From positions 186,001-250,000 of the forward strand of contig DATALT010000002.1 of NCBI GenBank assembly GCA_036260945.1: 64,000 bases of DNA. Direction: 5' to 3'. The translations under genes were made by a program, and so were the position numbers. How positions within the stretch are numbered: the stretch's first letter is position 1; each line of letters opens with the position of its first letter. The notes under the pieces were generated by a model. The model was not told where the DNA came from, did no database searches, and was given only the letters and a program-made list of their open reading frames with translations. Source of the stretch: Candidatus Babeliales bacterium (GTDB taxonomy: Bacteria > Babelota > Babeliae > Babelales > JACPOV01). Below are positions 15,712 through 26,410 of this stretch, piece after piece.

Positions 15712-16827
15712 TTACGCTATTGAAAATAGGTGAAGTACATCTTTAACGCTGAGGAAAACCACGAGCGCAAGCACAGCGATCCAGCAAACATAATGAATCA
15801 TCATACGGGTTTTTTCAGGTAATGGGCGGCCTACGATAGCTTCAATCGTATAAAGAAGCGCTTGGCCACCGTCCATGATAGGAAGAGGAATGATATTCAT
15901 GAGTGCTAAGTTTACGCTGATAAATGCAAGAAGCAGCAAGAAGACTTTGATTCCTTTTTCAGCCCCTTTAACCGTCTGCGAAATTACCATTAATGGGCCG
16001 CCAACTTGGCCAACGTTTTGAAGGGTAAAAATGCCGACTAATGCTTTCCAAACTTGTGCAACAATTAAATGAGTTGATGAAATGCCCATTTTTATTGAAT
16101 CAATAAACGAATATTTTGGAATAACAAAATCTAACCCGACGAACCCCATCCTTTGATCTTGAACTTGGCGTTCTCCAATCAAAACAGGCAATTCATGGAC
16201 TGTTCCTGCACGTTCTACTGAGAATTTAAGCTCATTGTTAGGATTATTCTTAACAATCGTGATTAATTGCGTAGCTGAAGTAATCGGTTCATTATTTACC
16301 GCTCTAACAATGTCTCCCTCTTCAAGATGAGCTTGAGCTGCAGGAGATTCGCTTTCAATGGTGCTAATTGTGGTTGAGGCATTGCTTGGATAAAGAAGTG
16401 CAGATTTTGGCATACCCAGAAAATAAAGAGCCGAAAGGGCAGCATAAGCAAAAATCAGGTTGAAAAGCACGCCGCCTGCCATCACAAGCATTTTTTGATA
16501 ATACGGTTTAGCCGCGAACGAATATTTATCTTTTCGGTGCGCCTCTTTTTGGTCCCCTTGGCCTACTTCTGCAGCGCCAGCGATTTCAACGTACCCTCCA
16601 AATGGAATGGCAGAAAGCACGAATTCGGTTTCACCTATTTTCTTGCTTAAAAGCTTTGGCCCCATCCCTATAGAAAACGAGGGGGTAGCAATCTTGAACA
16701 GTTTGCAAAAGAGGAAGTGGCCTAATTCGTGAAATCCTATAAGAAATCCGACGCCTGCGATTCCTGCCGCAATGAAAAAAAGATGCTGTGCAGTGCCGAG
16801 TAGCTGCGATACGATTTGGAAAGCCAT
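15712..16827 (-). CDS. rseP: site-2 protease RseP family (RIP metalloprotease)
   Basis: About 371 residues from the ATG at 16827, which has AAGGAG seven bases upstream; the longer frame upstream would add a polar stretch not found in the family. The first membrane segment carries HELGH, the zinc-binding HExxH, in GFHELGHFLFCKLFKI. A single PDZ domain follows (about residues 135-205, with AQAHLEEGDIVRAVNNEPI). The third-ligand motif NIIPLPIMDGGQAL is near the C-terminus. The enzyme cleaves membrane-spanning anti-sigma factors and leftover signal peptides. E. coli RseP has two PDZ domains; this shorter one-PDZ form is common elsewhere. It is divergent from the ribosomal cluster. Confidence 0.92.
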   Translation of the reverse strand: MAFQIVSQLLGTAQHLFFIAAGIAGVGFLIGFHELGHFLFCKLFKIATPSFSIGMGPKLLSKKIGETEFVLSAIPFGGYVEIAGAAEVGQGDQKEAHRKDKYSFAAKPYYQKMLVMAGGVLFNLIFAYAALSALYFLGMPKSALLYPSNASTTISTIESESPAAQAHLEEGDIVRAVNNEPITSATQLITIVKNNPNNELKFSVERAGTVHELPVLIGERQVQDQRMGFVGLDFVIPKYSFIDSIKMGISSTHLIVAQVWKALVGIFTLQNVGQVGGPLMVISQTVKGAEKGIKVFLLLLAFISVNLALMNIIPLPIMDGGQALLYTIEAIVGRPLPEKTRMMIHYVCWIAVLALVVFLSVKDVLHLFSIA

Positions 16828-16965
16828 ACAAATACTCCTTAGCAAAAATAAGGCCGAATAAGGTTTGTAAGTTGTGTTTTTTACTCTGAGATCTGACATA
16901 CACGGTAACATGAATAGTGCGCGACGTCTATGATCAAAAATCATTTCTTGGAGGCACAATTCCAC

Positions 16966-16993
16966 TTGAAAAAAATCTGGAAAAGGTTAAAAT
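16966..16993 (+). promoter_or_regulatory. probable promoter of the str-S10 cluster
   Basis: TTGAAA (16966-16971), a 16-base spacer, and TAAAAT (16988-16993) lie 128 bases before the rpsL start. This leaves a long 5' leader, about 120 bases, which could hold regulatory structure. No second promoter is obvious between here and rpsL. Confidence 0.5.
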
Positions 16994-17120
16994 GTTTATA
17001 ATTCTTTAATGTTTCAAAAATAAAAGATACACAGAGAATCAACGCGCCTGACGCTTTCGATATAGAATCTACTGATTGGTAATTAGTTACAGTTAACGAT
17101 TAATTTTTTGGGAAAACTTT

Positions 17121-17507
17121 ATGCCTACAATAAATCAACTTGCCCGCTTTGGACGTCACAAAGTGGTATATAAGTCTAAGAGCCGTGCACTTAAAGGTGC
17201 TCCGCAAGCACGTGGTGTTTGTACTCGTGTGTCTACCATGACTCCTAAAAAACCTAACTCAGCTCTTCGTAAAGTAGCTCGCGTTAAGCTTTCAACGGGA
17301 ATCGAAATAACTGCGTATATTGGTGGTGAAGGCCATAACTTACAGGAACACTCTGTGGTTCTCGTTCGTGGCGGAAGAGTAAAAGATCTTCCAGGTGTGA
17401 AATATCACATCGTTCGCGGTGCGCTTGACACTGCTGGAGTAGAGAATAGAAAGCAAGGACGTTCGTTGTATGGCGCAAAACGACAACAAGCTAAAGCGGC
17501 TAAATAA
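17121..17507 (+). CDS. rpsL: 30S ribosomal protein S12
   Basis: 128 residues. The near-invariant decoding-site loop [19 protein letters not shown] (about residues 39-57) has lysine at the streptomycin-sensitive position. [32 protein letters not shown] follows as expected in segments. S12 lines the 30S A site and monitors codon-anticodon pairing. It is the first gene of the str-S10-spc-alpha cluster; rpsG follows after 23 bases. Confidence 0.98.
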   Translation: MPTINQLARFGRHKVVYKSKSRALKGAPQARGVCTRVSTMTPKKPNSALRKVARVKLSTGIEITAYIGGEGHNLQEHSVVLVRGGRVKDLPGVKYHIVRGALDTAGVENRKQGRSLYGAKRQQAKAAK

Positions 17508-17530
17508 GGCAGGCAAGAAGGATTTAATCT

Positions 17531-18016
17531 ATGGCAAGGCGTAAAAAATTAATTAGCTTAAAGCGTGATATCGGTGTTGACGAGCGCTATGGGTCTGAAT
17601 TAGTTGCAAAATTCATCAACGTTGTTATGTGGCGTGGCAAAAAAGGTGTTGCGCGCAAAATCGTTTATGATGCGATCGAAATTCTTACCAAGAAGGCTGG
17701 AAATAACCGCGAAAAAGGGCTTGAGTCTTTTTATCGAGCTTTTGAGCAGGTTTTTCCTGCTATTGAAGTACGTCCACGACGCGTCGGTGGTAGCGTGTAT
17801 CAAATTCCCGTTGAAGTTCGCCCAGAACGTCGCCGTGCGCTTGCGATGCGTTGGGTTATTGACGCTGCCAAAAAGCGATCAGACAAATCTATGGGATTGC
17901 GCTTAGGCCACGAGCTGCTCGATGCAGCAGAAGGTCGCGGAGATGCGGTCAAGAAGAAGCTAGATGTTCATAAGATGGCTGAAGCTAACCGTGCATTCTC
18001 GCACTACGCGTGGTAA
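17531..18016 (+). CDS. rpsG: 30S ribosomal protein S7
   Basis: 161 residues, slightly longer than the usual 156. [21 protein letters not shown] and the strongly conserved [21 protein letters not shown] hairpin (about 79-99) identify it. It nucleates the 30S head on 16S rRNA and contacts the E-site tRNA. Its C-terminus FSHYAW is typical. fusA follows after 12 bases. Confidence 0.98.
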   Translation: MARRKKLISLKRDIGVDERYGSELVAKFINVVMWRGKKGVARKIVYDAIEILTKKAGNNREKGLESFYRAFEQVFPAIEVRPRRVGGSVYQIPVEVRPERRRALAMRWVIDAAKKRSDKSMGLRLGHELLDAAEGRGDAVKKKLDVHKMAEANRAFSHYAW

Positions 18017-18028
18017 GTGGGGATAGTT

Positions 18029-20101
18029 ATGAGTAGAGAAAGAGAACTGCAAAAATTTAGAAATATTGGTATTGCTGCCCATATTGACGCTGGTAAAACC
18101 ACCGTAACTGAGCGAATCCTTTTCTATACCGGTGTTACCCATAAGCTGGGCGAAGTCCATGAGGGTGATACGGTTATGGATTGGATGGAGCAAGAGCGTG
18201 AGCGCGGCATTACGATTACTTCCGCTGCAACAACATGCACGTGGAAGGGTCACAATATTAATATTATTGATACACCCGGACACGTTGACTTTACCATTGA
18301 AGTAGGTCGCTCATTGCGCGTACTTGATGGAATGGTCGGAGTTTTTTGTGGTGTAGCTGGTGTTCAACCTCAATCAGAAACGGTATGGCGCCAAGCAAAA
18401 CGTTATAAAGTTCCGCGTATTATTTTTGTTAATAAACTTGATAGAGTCGGTGGCGATTTCTTGAGAGTTGTTAATGATATCAATGAAAAATTACATGTAA
18501 ACGCTGTTCCTGCTCAAATGCAAGTTGGTTTTTCCGAAAATCTTTCAGGAATTATCGATTTGCTAACGCGCAAAATGGCTACGTTTAGTGAAGCTGATCG
18601 CGGCGTTACTATAACGTGGTCTGATGTTCCTGCTGATCAAGTGGAACAAATGGAAAAATTGCGTACGCAGCTTGTTGAAAAAGCGTGCGACTTTGACGAT
18701 GCAATGGCGGAGCGCTATTTGAATGGCGAAGAGATTTCGATTCCTGAAATTAAAGCAGCACTCCGTAAGGGTGTTATTAGCCAGCAGATCGCTCTTGCAT
18801 TCTGCGGTACTGCATTCAAGAACAAAGGTGTTCAGCTGATGCTTGATGCGGTAACCGATTATCTACCATCGCCTCTTGATGTTCCGCCCGTTGTAGGAAA
18901 AGTTCCTTCTACCGGTAAGGAAGAAGAGTGCAAGGCTGATCCAGATGCTCCTTTTGCAGCGCTTGTATTTAAGATTATGACCGATCCGTTCGTTGGAGTT
19001 CTTACGTTTATTCGTGTTTATTCTGGCGAAATTAAATCTGGCTCATACGTGTACAATGCAAACACTGGCAACAAAGAGCGCGTAAGCCGCTTGGTAAAAA
19101 TGCATGCCAATAAGCGTGAAGAAATTGATAGTGTAAAAGCTGGAGATATTGCCGCTGTGGTCGGTATTAAAGATGCGATCACTGGTCATACGCTCTGCGC
19201 AGAAGATCGCCCGATCTTGCTAGAATCTATTGATGTACCAGCTCCGGTTATTGATAGCTCTATTGAGCCAAAGAATAAGGGTGATTACGAGAAAATGGTA
19301 ATCGGCTTGCGCAAATTAATGCAAGAAGATCCTTCATTTAGATTTACTTATAATCAAGAAACAGGCCAAACGGTTATTTCTGGTATGGGTGAATTGCATC
19401 TTGAAATTATTGTGGATCGCCTCAAACGTGAATCAAAAGTGGATGTGGCGCAAGGCAAACTTCAAGTTGCGTATAAAGAAACAATTCAGAAGCCTGTCGA
19501 TTCTGAGGGAAAATACATCAAGCAATCTGGTGGCCGTGGTCAATACGGACATGTTTGGATTAAGCTTGAACCTCGCGAGCGTGGATCAGGATTTGTATTT
19601 GAAGATGATATCGTTGGTGGATCGATTCCAAAAGAATTTATTCCCGGTGTAGAAAAAGGTATTGAAGAAGCCCTCTCTTCTGGCATCTTGGCAGGATTTC
19701 CTGTAGTGGACCTTAAAGTTTCTCTATACGATGGTTCGTATCACGATGTTGACTCTTCAGAAATGGCGTTTAAAATCGCCGGCTCTATGGCATTCAAAAG
19801 CGGACTTGCGCAAGCAAATCCTGTGCTTCTTGAACCCATTATGAAAGTAGAAGTAGAGACGCCTGAAGAATATATGGGTGATGTAATGGGTGACCTTAAC
19901 TCTCGAAGAGGCAGAATCTTAGGGATGGAAGGTCGCGGCGGTAGCCAAGTGATTAACGCTGAGGTTCCGCTAGGTGAAATGCTTGGTTATGCGACGTCGC
20001 TGCGTTCGATGACCAAGGGAAGGGCAAGCTATTCTATGGAGTTTGAGGCATATAGAGAAGTGCCGAAACACATTGAAGCGGCTGTAGCTCAGAAAAAATA
20101 G
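18029..20101 (+). CDS. fusA: elongation factor G
   Basis: 690 residues from ATG 18029 (GGGGA six bases upstream); a GTG four codons earlier is less likely. It is a GTPase that drives translocation. G motifs: AHIDAGKTT (G1), the [11 protein letters not shown] switch I region, DTPGHVDF (G3) and NKLD (G4). Domain IV includes [13 protein letters not shown], with the loop that enters the decoding site. It is full length, with no sign of a mitochondrial-type or second copy. tuf follows after 43 bases. Confidence 0.98.
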   Translation: MSRERELQKFRNIGIAAHIDAGKTTVTERILFYTGVTHKLGEVHEGDTVMDWMEQERERGITITSAATTCTWKGHNINIIDTPGHVDFTIEVGRSLRVLDGMVGVFCGVAGVQPQSETVWRQAKRYKVPRIIFVNKLDRVGGDFLRVVNDINEKLHVNAVPAQMQVGFSENLSGIIDLLTRKMATFSEADRGVTITWSDVPADQVEQMEKLRTQLVEKACDFDDAMAERYLNGEEISIPEIKAALRKGVISQQIALAFCGTAFKNKGVQLMLDAVTDYLPSPLDVPPVVGKVPSTGKEEECKADPDAPFAALVFKIMTDPFVGVLTFIRVYSGEIKSGSYVYNANTGNKERVSRLVKMHANKREEIDSVKAGDIAAVVGIKDAITGHTLCAEDRPILLESIDVPAPVIDSSIEPKNKGDYEKMVIGLRKLMQEDPSFRFTYNQETGQTVISGMGELHLEIIVDRLKRESKVDVAQGKLQVAYKETIQKPVDSEGKYIKQSGGRGQYGHVWIKLEPRERGSGFVFEDDIVGGSIPKEFIPGVEKGIEEALSSGILAGFPVVDLKVSLYDGSYHDVDSSEMAFKIAGSMAFKSGLAQANPVLLEPIMKVEVETPEEYMGDVMGDLNSRRGRILGMEGRGGSQVINAEVPLGEMLGYATSLRSMTKGRASYSMEFEAYREVPKHIEAAVAQKK

Positions 20102-20144
20102 AATAAATACACATATCGTACAGAGTCTGTAGGAGACCAATATC

Positions 20145-21332
20145 ATGGCAGCTATATTTGAAAGAAAAAAACCGCACGTAAACGTCGGAACCATCGGTCA
20201 CGTTGACCATGGAAAAACCAGCCTTACCGCTGCAATAACAAAATATTTGGCAAACAAAGGTTTAGCAAACTTCACCGCTTACGATCAAATCGATAAGTCG
20301 CCTGAAGAAAGAGAACGCGGAATTACGATCGCTGCGTCTCACGTTGAATATGAAACAGACAAACGTCACTATGCGCACGTTGACTGCCCTGGCCACGCCG
20401 ACTATGTAAAAAACATGATTACCGGTGCGGCACAAATGGACGGCGCAATTCTTGTTGTTTCTGCAGCTGATGGTGCGATGCCTCAAACGCGCGAACATAT
20501 CTTGCTTGCAAAAAACGTAGGTGTTCCTGCCCTTGTTGTATTCTTGAACAAATGCGACATGGTTGATGACAAAGACATGATTGATATGGTCGAAGAAGAA
20601 GTTCGCGATCTTATCAGCAAATATGGTTTTCCTGGTGCTGAGATTCCTGTTATCCGTGGTTCTGCAACAAAAGCACTTGCAGGCGATGCTGGTGAACTAG
20701 GCTACCAAGCAATCCAAAAATTATTAGACGCAATTGATAGCTATATTCCTGAACCAGTTCGAGAAATCGACAAGCCGTTCTTGATGCCAGTTGAAGGCGT
20801 ATTCTCTATTGCTGGTCGTGGTACAGTTGCTACAGGCCGTGTAGAGCGTGGCAAAGTTAAAGTCGGTGAAGAAGTTGAACTCGTTGGCTTCGGATCAACA
20901 CAGAAGACTGTTGTAACTGGTGTTGAAATGTTCAAAAAAGAACTTAAAGAAGGCCAAGCGGGCGACAACGTAGGTATTCTTCTTCGTGGTACGAAAAAAG
21001 AAGAAATTGAACGTGGTATGGTTATCGCTAAGCCAGGTTCAGTACAACCTCATCAAAAATTCAAATGCCAAATTTACATCTTGAGCAAAGATGAAGGCGG
21101 TCGTCATAGCCCATTCTTCAACGGTTATCGTCCTCAGTTCTATTTCCGAACAACAGACGTTACTGGCATTGTAACATTGCCGGCTGGTCGTGAGATGGTT
21201 ATGCCTGGTGATAACGTTGAACTAAGCGTTGACCTTATCTCGCCAATTGCGATGGAGAAAGATCTTCGCTTTGCAATTCGTGAAGGTGGACGCACCGTTG
21301 GATCTGGTGTAGTAACTGAAATTCTTAAATAG
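20145..21332 (+). CDS. tuf: elongation factor Tu
   Basis: 395 residues, the standard length. [14 protein letters not shown] (G1), [14 protein letters not shown] (switch I), [20 protein letters not shown] (G3) and NKCDMVDD (G4) are all intact. Domain 2 has [14 protein letters not shown] and domain 3 [26 protein letters not shown]-Tu delivers aminoacyl-tRNA to the ribosome. AGGAG precedes the ATG. It is the only copy in the window. Confidence 0.98.
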   Translation: MAAIFERKKPHVNVGTIGHVDHGKTSLTAAITKYLANKGLANFTAYDQIDKSPEERERGITIAASHVEYETDKRHYAHVDCPGHADYVKNMITGAAQMDGAILVVSAADGAMPQTREHILLAKNVGVPALVVFLNKCDMVDDKDMIDMVEEEVRDLISKYGFPGAEIPVIRGSATKALAGDAGELGYQAIQKLLDAIDSYIPEPVREIDKPFLMPVEGVFSIAGRGTVATGRVERGKVKVGEEVELVGFGSTQKTVVTGVEMFKKELKEGQAGDNVGILLRGTKKEEIERGMVIAKPGSVQPHQKFKCQIYILSKDEGGRHSPFFNGYRPQFYFRTTDVTGIVTLPAGREMVMPGDNVELSVDLISPIAMEKDLRFAIREGGRTVGSGVVTEILK

Positions 21333-21354
21333 TATCATACGGTAAGGTTTTGGA

Positions 21355-21660
21355 ATGAAAAAACAAAAAATTCGCCTAGCGCTTAAATCGTATGATCACC
21401 AGCTTCTTGATAAAGCAGTGAAACAAATTGTTTTGACAGCAAAAAGAACAGGTTCCCGTGTTGTGGGACCTGTTCCATTGCCTAATAAGAGTCGCTATTT
21501 TACCGTTTTGCGTTCTCCGCATATCGATAAAAAGTCACGCGAGCAATTCGATTTGACAACGCATAAGCGTATCGTTGATATTGTTGATCCCTCTGAAGAA
21601 ACAATGACAGCGTTGATGAAATTAAGTATATCTTCTGGGGTTGACGTAGAAATTTGCTAG
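21355..21660 (+). CDS. rpsJ: 30S ribosomal protein S10
   Basis: 101 residues. [20 protein letters not shown] opens the protein, and [28 protein letters not shown] carries the extended loop that reaches into the 30S head. It is also the NusE transcription factor in antitermination. It marks the start of the S10 section; tuf ends 22 bases upstream and rplC begins 17 bases downstream, so there is no break between str and S10 sections. Confidence 0.97.
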   Translation: MKKQKIRLALKSYDHQLLDKAVKQIVLTAKRTGSRVVGPVPLPNKSRYFTVLRSPHIDKKSREQFDLTTHKRIVDIVDPSEETMTALMKLSISSGVDVEIC

Positions 21661-21677
21661 CGGTGGAAAGGTTATCG

Positions 21678-22295
21678 ATGTTAAATGGTATTTGGGGAAC
21701 CAAAATTGGCATGACCCAAGTTTTTTCTGAGCAAAATAAGGTTGTTCCGGTAACGGTTATCGACCTTAATAATTGGATTATTTCTCAGGTGAAAACTAAG
21801 GATCGTGATGGGTATGAAGCAGTTCAAATTGGATGTTTGCGCGAACGTTATGCGGAAGAACCTTTCCAAATTGAATGGTTAAAGAAGAAAAATAAATATT
21901 TTAAATATTTTCGTGAAATTGCATTGACCGAACCAGGTTCCTATCAGGTAGGGCAACCATTTGACTGGGCAGCGGTTTTAGCCGTTGGCCAAAAAGTTGA
22001 TGTTTTTGGGATGACCAAAGGCCGTGGATTCCAAGGTGTTGTTAAGCGCCACAATTTTAGAGGCGGTAGCGCCAGTCACGGGCCACGTTTTGGTAGATGG
22101 CCGGGATCTATGAGTTTCATGAGATCTCAAGGTCGTGTTATTAAAGGTAAAAAATTACCTGGCCACATGGGTTGTGATCAACGCGTGATGAAACATCTAG
22201 AAGTGATTCGAGTTGAGCAAGATGCAAAGCTTGTCCTTGTTAAGGGTTCAGTACCTGGCGGTGCAGGCTCGCTTGTGTTTGTGCAGAAAGTATAG
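21678..22295 (+). CDS. rplC: 50S ribosomal protein L3
   Basis: 205 residues from ATG 21678, with GGAAAGG upstream; an in-frame start 24 bases earlier would overlap rpsJ and lacks a site. WGTKIGMTQVFSEQNKVVPVTV is the family start, and KGRGFQGVVKRHNFRGGSASHG the rRNA-binding loop that reaches the peptidyl-transferase centre. LPGHMGCDQRV follows. It is an early assembly protein. Confidence 0.97.
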   Translation: MLNGIWGTKIGMTQVFSEQNKVVPVTVIDLNNWIISQVKTKDRDGYEAVQIGCLRERYAEEPFQIEWLKKKNKYFKYFREIALTEPGSYQVGQPFDWAAVLAVGQKVDVFGMTKGRGFQGVVKRHNFRGGSASHGPRFGRWPGSMSFMRSQGRVIKGKKLPGHMGCDQRVMKHLEVIRVEQDAKLVLVKGSVPGGAGSLVFVQKV

Positions 22296-22305
22296 GAAAT
22301 AGAAC

Positions 22306-22959
22306 ATGTGTGCTCAAAAAACAAAAAAAACTCAATCTACTTCGCAAAATGCTTTGATGGTTGCTAAAGCTGCAGATTTTCAAGCAGTTCCTGAGCGCTC
22401 AATCGATAAAGCCGCTTTTGCGATTAGTATTCGTACGTTGTTGCAAAACGGCCGTCAAGGTACCGTTGGTTGCAAAGGACGTGCAGACGTTAACTTTTCA
22501 AATAAGAAGCCTTGGAAACAAAAAGGTACAGGTCGTGCACGTGCCGGATCTGCTCGCTCTCCACTATGGATTGGTGGTGGCGTAATTTTTGGTCCACAGC
22601 CTCGTACAAGAACTCTCAAAATTTCAAAAGATCTCAAACGAGGTGTTTTGAATACATTATTCTGGAATTATCTGGAAAAAGGCTCGATTGGCGTGCTTGA
22701 TTGGCAACTTTCTAACGATTTGCCTAAAACAGCTCACGCGCATCAAGCATTAAAAGATGCCCAATTGATTGGCAAAAGAATTATCCTCTTTCTTTCTACT
22801 GAAGATATGGTGCACTACGCTTCTTTTGTAAATATTCCAGATGTGAACGTTGTGCTCTTTGATGATGCGAACGCATACAGTATTGTACGCGGCGATCAAT
22901 GGGTTGTATTAAAGAAAGATCTAGACTTGTTTAAGAAAATGGTGGCCACATGGAGTTAA
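22306..22959 (+). CDS. rplD: 50S ribosomal protein L4
   Basis: 217 residues. The extended loop that lines the exit tunnel is clear: [25 protein letters not shown] (in pieces, about residues 69-93), followed by FGPQPRT. L4 initiates 50S assembly and in some bacteria represses its own operon. The N-terminus has an extra Lys/Thr/Ser-rich stretch of roughly 20 residues before the first core strand. It overlaps rplW by 10 bases. Confidence 0.96.
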   Translation: MCAQKTKKTQSTSQNALMVAKAADFQAVPERSIDKAAFAISIRTLLQNGRQGTVGCKGRADVNFSNKKPWKQKGTGRARAGSARSPLWIGGGVIFGPQPRTRTLKISKDLKRGVLNTLFWNYLEKGSIGVLDWQLSNDLPKTAHAHQALKDAQLIGKRIILFLSTEDMVHYASFVNIPDVNVVLFDDANAYSIVRGDQWVVLKKDLDLFKKMVATWS

Positions 22960-23282
22960 GCATTTATAATGTCATCCTCGGACCAGTGGTGAGCAGCAAA
23001 GCTTCAGGATTAATGCAACAATTTAAACAAGTTGTTCTTAGAATACATCCTCAAGCAAATAAACCTATGGTAAAAGAAGCGCTTAAAAAGCTCTTCAATG
23101 TTGAGACAGAAACAGTTCGCATTGTGGTCCGCAAAGGAAAAAATCGTACGGTCAAACGTAAGATAACACAGGGTAAACTTTCAAAGCGTGCTATTGTTAC
23201 TTTGAAACCTGGTTATTCCTTAGGCGTTGCAGAAACAGGTCAAATGGCAGCTGCCGAGCAACTGCCTGCAGGCCAAAAGTAA
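22950..23282 (+). CDS. rplW: 50S ribosomal protein L23
   Basis: 110 residues. [38 protein letters not shown] and [11 protein letters not shown] match L23, which sits at the tunnel exit and docks trigger factor and SRP. The C-terminus is extended by about 10 Ala/Gln-rich residues. Its start lies inside the end of rplD (10-base overlap). Confidence 0.95.
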   Translation: MELSIYNVILGPVVSSKASGLMQQFKQVVLRIHPQANKPMVKEALKKLFNVETETVRIVVRKGKNRTVKRKITQGKLSKRAIVTLKPGYSLGVAETGQMAAAEQLPAGQK

Positions 23283-23298
23283 TAACGAAGGATAATCA

Positions 23299-24114
23299 AT
23301 GGCAATAATCACAAGAAAACCAAGAAACTCTTCGTTACGATTTCAAAGTTTTTTGACTTCTGAAGATATAACGAAAAAATCACCGGAAAAATCGCTCGTT
23401 TTTGGGTTGAGAAAAAAAGGTGGTAGAAACGCTTATGGTCGCATTACCGTGCGCCATAGAGGCGGTGGCGCGATGCGCAAATACCGCATGATAGATTTCA
23501 TGCGCTCATGCAGAGATGTTGAAGGTAAAGTTATGGCGATCGAATACGATCCAAATCGTAACGTTCGTATAGCATTAGTTTCATATGCCAATGGTTCAAA
23601 AGCGTATATGCTTCTTCCTCAAAATTTGAGCGTAGGGCATACAGTTGCTGCTGGTCAGAATGTTGACCCAAAAGTAGGGAATTGCCTGCCATTGCGCAAT
23701 ATTCCTGTCGGTTTTGTGGTTCACAATATCGAAATAAAACCAGGCGGCGGCGGTAAGCTTGTACGTAGTGCTGGTCTTGGTGCGCAGGTTCTAGCTAAAG
23801 AAAATGAGTATGCTACATTAAAGATGCCATCTGGAGAGATTAGAAAAATTAATCTGGAATGTTGGGCAACGGTTGGCATGCTTGGAAATGCTGAGCACAA
23901 GAACATCGTTATTGGTAAAGCAGGACGTACGCGCCAAATGGGTATTAGACCAACGGTTCGTGGTATGGCGATGAACCCTGTTGATCACCCTCATGGCGGT
24001 GGTGAAGGTCGTTCTAAATCTGGTTCTCACCCTACAACTCCTTGGGGTAAGGGATGCAAGGGTACCAGAACGCGTCGTAGAAAGAATCCATTGATTTTAA
24101 AAAGACGTAAATAA
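23299..24114 (+). CDS. rplB: 50S ribosomal protein L2
   Basis: 271 residues, normal length. GGRNAYGRITVRHRGGGAMRKYR (in two parts) is the family N-terminus, and the C-terminal RGMAMNPVDHPHGGGEGRSK holds the conserved His near the peptidyl-transferase centre. GKAGRTRQMGIRPTVRG precedes it. L2 is needed for subunit association. It lies 16 bases after rplW. Confidence 0.98.
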   Translation: MAIITRKPRNSSLRFQSFLTSEDITKKSPEKSLVFGLRKKGGRNAYGRITVRHRGGGAMRKYRMIDFMRSCRDVEGKVMAIEYDPNRNVRIALVSYANGSKAYMLLPQNLSVGHTVAAGQNVDPKVGNCLPLRNIPVGFVVHNIEIKPGGGGKLVRSAGLGAQVLAKENEYATLKMPSGEIRKINLECWATVGMLGNAEHKNIVIGKAGRTRQMGIRPTVRGMAMNPVDHPHGGGEGRSKSGSHPTTPWGKGCKGTRTRRRKNPLILKRRK

Positions 24115-24127
24115 TTTAAGGTAACCA

Positions 24128-24415
24128 ATGGCAAGATCGATTAAAAAGGGCCCGTTCGTAGACGAGTCACTAATAAAAAAAGTTGAGCAGGCTAAAACTT
24201 CTGGGAAACGAGAAGTTATTAAAACCTGGTCTCGAAGAAGCATGGTAATTCCTGATTTTGTAGGGCTTACTATTGCGGTTCACAATGGTAAGAAATTTAT
24301 TCCTGTTTTTGTTACAGAAAATATGGTGGGACATTACCTGGGCGAATTTGCGCCAACCAGAACTTTTAGAGTTCATAGTGGCCAGCGTCAAGCCGGAGTT
24401 GCCCCAGAGTCATAA
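24128..24415 (+). CDS. rpsS: 30S ribosomal protein S19
   Basis: 95 residues. [19 protein letters not shown], the central [24 protein letters not shown] (in pieces), and [20 protein letters not shown] are diagnostic. S19 is part of the 30S head with S13. It lies 13 bases after rplB. The next gap, to rplV, is 73 bases, the largest in this part of the cluster, and holds nothing I recognise. Confidence 0.97.
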   Translation: MARSIKKGPFVDESLIKKVEQAKTSGKREVIKTWSRRSMVIPDFVGLTIAVHNGKKFIPVFVTENMVGHYLGEFAPTRTFRVHSGQRQAGVAPES

Positions 24416-24488
24416 TTCAGGTACAGTAAATTAATACAATTAGATGTATAACAGGAAAAAACTTTAGATTTTGCAAATAAGGAACAAA

Positions 24489-24827
24489 ATGCAATTTAGT
24501 GCCAAAGCTAAATTTGTACGTTACTCGCCTTACAAATTGCGCCCCTTGGCCGACGTGATCCGAGGAAAAAATGCGCAGTATGCTCTACACTGGCTTGAAA
24601 CGTATAAAACTCGTCGATCGGTACCTTTGAAAAAGATGCTTATGTCGGCTGTCGCAAATGCTAAAAACTTGAATGAATTATCGCCAAACGACTTGGTGAT
24701 CAAAGATTTACGCATTGATGAAGGCCCAATCATTCGCTATTATAAGCCAGGAGCAATGGGTCGAGCGAATATTCAAAGAAAACGGCTCTGCCATTTGAGT
24801 GTAATCTTAGAACGTCTGGGCAAATAA
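24489..24827 (+). CDS. rplV: 50S ribosomal protein L22
   Basis: 112 residues from ATG 24489, which has AAGGA seven bases upstream; a TTG six codons earlier would be in frame but has no site. AKFVRYSPYKLRPLADVIRGK is the family start, and the tunnel beta-hairpin region includes YYKPGAMGRANIQRKRLCHLSVIL. The usual acidic or Lys-rich end is short. Confidence 0.96.
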   Translation: MQFSAKAKFVRYSPYKLRPLADVIRGKNAQYALHWLETYKTRRSVPLKKMLMSAVANAKNLNELSPNDLVIKDLRIDEGPIIRYYKPGAMGRANIQRKRLCHLSVILERLGK

Positions 24828-24837
24828 GAGGTATACA

Positions 24838-25470
24838 GTGGGTCAAAAAGTTAATCCAAAAGGTTTTAGAATAGGTGTCTATCGTGATTGGGACGCGCGT
24901 TGGTTTGCGCGTAAATCATACGGTAAGCAAATTATTGAAGACGTAAAGCTTCGTAGATTTCTTAATCGTTACTTAGATAATGCTGAAGTAGCGCGTGTAG
25001 AAATTGAAAAAGCCGGCGACGACAGTGTTAAGGTGATTATTCACTCTGGAAGACCGGGTGTGATCATCGGTAAGGGTGGCCAAGATATCGAAACATTGAA
25101 AAAAGATATTTCGAATTTCTTGAAAAGACCAAACGTTGAAATATCGGTTCAAGAAGTTAAATCTCCTGAATTAGATGCGACTCTGGTTGCAAAAAATATC
25201 GCAGCACAATTAGAAAAACGCGGTAGCTTCAAATCTGCAATGAAAAAAGCAGTAGCTTCAGCGATGCGAGCAGGCGCTAAAGGTATTAAGGTACGTTGCG
25301 CAGGTCGTTTGGGTGGTGCTGAAATTGCGCGTGAAGAATATGAGCGTTTTGGCCAGCTTCCGTTGCATACCTTGCGTTCAGATATCGACTATGGTTTTGC
25401 TGAAGCAAAAACAACTTATGGCATCATTGGTGTCAAAGCTTGGATTTGCAAAGGCGAAGTGCAACAGTAA
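24838..25470 (+). CDS. rpsC: 30S ribosomal protein S3
   Basis: 210 residues with a GTG start (AGAGG seven to twelve bases upstream). GQKVNPKGFRIGVYRDWDARWF opens it in segments; the KH domain has HSGRPGVIIGKGGQDIETLKKD. The C-terminal domain includes GRLGGAEIAREEYERFGQLPLHTLRSDIDYG in parts. S3 lines the mRNA entry tunnel. It lies 10 bases after rplV. Confidence 0.97.
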   Translation: MGQKVNPKGFRIGVYRDWDARWFARKSYGKQIIEDVKLRRFLNRYLDNAEVARVEIEKAGDDSVKVIIHSGRPGVIIGKGGQDIETLKKDISNFLKRPNVEISVQEVKSPELDATLVAKNIAAQLEKRGSFKSAMKKAVASAMRAGAKGIKVRCAGRLGGAEIAREEYERFGQLPLHTLRSDIDYGFAEAKTTYGIIGVKAWICKGEVQQ

Positions 25471-25489
25471 AGCATGAGAGATTGACACT

Positions 25490-25909
25490 ATGTTAATGCC
25501 GAAAAAAACTAAATTCCGTAAAGTGCAAAAAGGAAGACTCAAAGGCCTCTCAAAAGGATGTCGCGAGCTTTTCTTTGGAAACTACGGCCTCAAGGCAGTA
25601 GAACCAGCACGCCTTACCGCACAAGTGATTGAAGCGGTTCGAATTACTATTTCGCGCGGTTTGCAGAAAAACGGTAAGCTTTTCCTAAGAGTTTTCCCTG
25701 ATAAGCCGGTAACAAAAAAGCCAGCTGAAACACGTATGGGTAAAGGTAAGGGTAATCCTGAGTTTTGGGTTGCTGCAGTTAAGCGTGGCCGTATTATGTT
25801 TGAAATTGAAGGGTTGCCGGAGAGCGAAGCTAAAGAGCTTTTCAGACTCGCAGCATATAAGCTCCCTATGAAAACCCAATTTGTAAAGAAGACGGATGAC
25901 AATGGCTAA
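25490..25909 (+). CDS. rplP: 50S ribosomal protein L16
   Basis: 139 residues (the ATG two codons later, giving MPKKTKFRK, is equally possible). [44 protein letters not shown] and [10 protein letters not shown] match the family. L16 sits near the A site on the large subunit. It overlaps rpmC by eight bases. Confidence 0.96.
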   Translation: MLMPKKTKFRKVQKGRLKGLSKGCRELFFGNYGLKAVEPARLTAQVIEAVRITISRGLQKNGKLFLRVFPDKPVTKKPAETRMGKGKGNPEFWVAAVKRGRIMFEIEGLPESEAKELFRLAAYKLPMKTQFVKKTDDNG

Positions 25910-26105
25910 GAATGAATTGGATTTGAAAAATATGAGTGGCGAAGACCTTTATAAGTTTGTCGAAGCACAACGAGCAGAGCTTTTCAGCTTGCGCTTGTCT
26001 GCAGCTACGCAACCAACGAAGGATTATTCGCAATTTAAGAAATTGAAAAAAAACATTGCACGAGGCTTAACGCAACTGCGTGATAAGTCTGAGCAGCTAG
26101 GTTGA
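25902..26105 (+). CDS. rpmC: 50S ribosomal protein L29
   Basis: 67 residues from the ATG at 25902; an ATG two codons earlier is possible. Two helices with [22 protein letters not shown] and [15 protein letters not shown], the typical L29 layout. It lies beside L23 at the tunnel exit. The start is inside the rplP stop region, suggesting coupled translation. Confidence 0.93.
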   Translation: MAKNELDLKNMSGEDLYKFVEAQRAELFSLRLSAATQPTKDYSQFKKLKKNIARGLTQLRDKSEQLG

Positions 26106-26119
26106 GAGAAAAGGTTCTT

Positions 26120-26383
26120 ATGGTAAGTTCAGAACAAAAAGTAAAAAATGTCCTTCGCGGTGTTGTTGTATCTAGCAAGATGGACAAGACTATCGTTGTT
26201 GAGCATGAGCGTACTTATCGTAACGCGAAAGTACAAAAGGTAATGAGATCGGTAAAGAAGTATAAAGTCCATGATGAAAATGGTCAGGCGCAAGTAGGGG
26301 ATACCGTAGAGTTCTACGAAGGTCGTCCTGTTTCAAAAACAAAATATATGTACTTGGCGCGTGTTGTTAAGATGCAAGCGTAA
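26120..26383 (+). CDS. rpsQ: 30S ribosomal protein S17
   Basis: 87 residues from ATG 26120, preceded by AGAAAAGG; an upstream in-frame TTG would extend it by six residues. LRGVVVSSKMDKTIVVEHERTY and KKYKVHDENGQAQVGDTVEFYE are the OB-fold motifs of the family. S17 is a primary 16S-binding protein. Confidence 0.95.
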   Translation: MVSSEQKVKNVLRGVVVSSKMDKTIVVEHERTYRNAKVQKVMRSVKKYKVHDENGQAQVGDTVEFYEGRPVSKTKYMYLARVVKMQA

Positions 26384-26410
26384 ATGACAGATAATTAAGA
26401 GGTTCTGAAT

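Noticed and set aside
16981-17120. Riboswitch or known ribosomal leader before rpsL
   Set aside because: The leader is about 120 bases but I could not make out a recognisable S12/S7-type or L-protein binding fold by eye.
24416-24488. Missed gene between rpsS and rplV
   Set aside because: Only 73 bases with no start plus ribosome binding site other than that of rplV.
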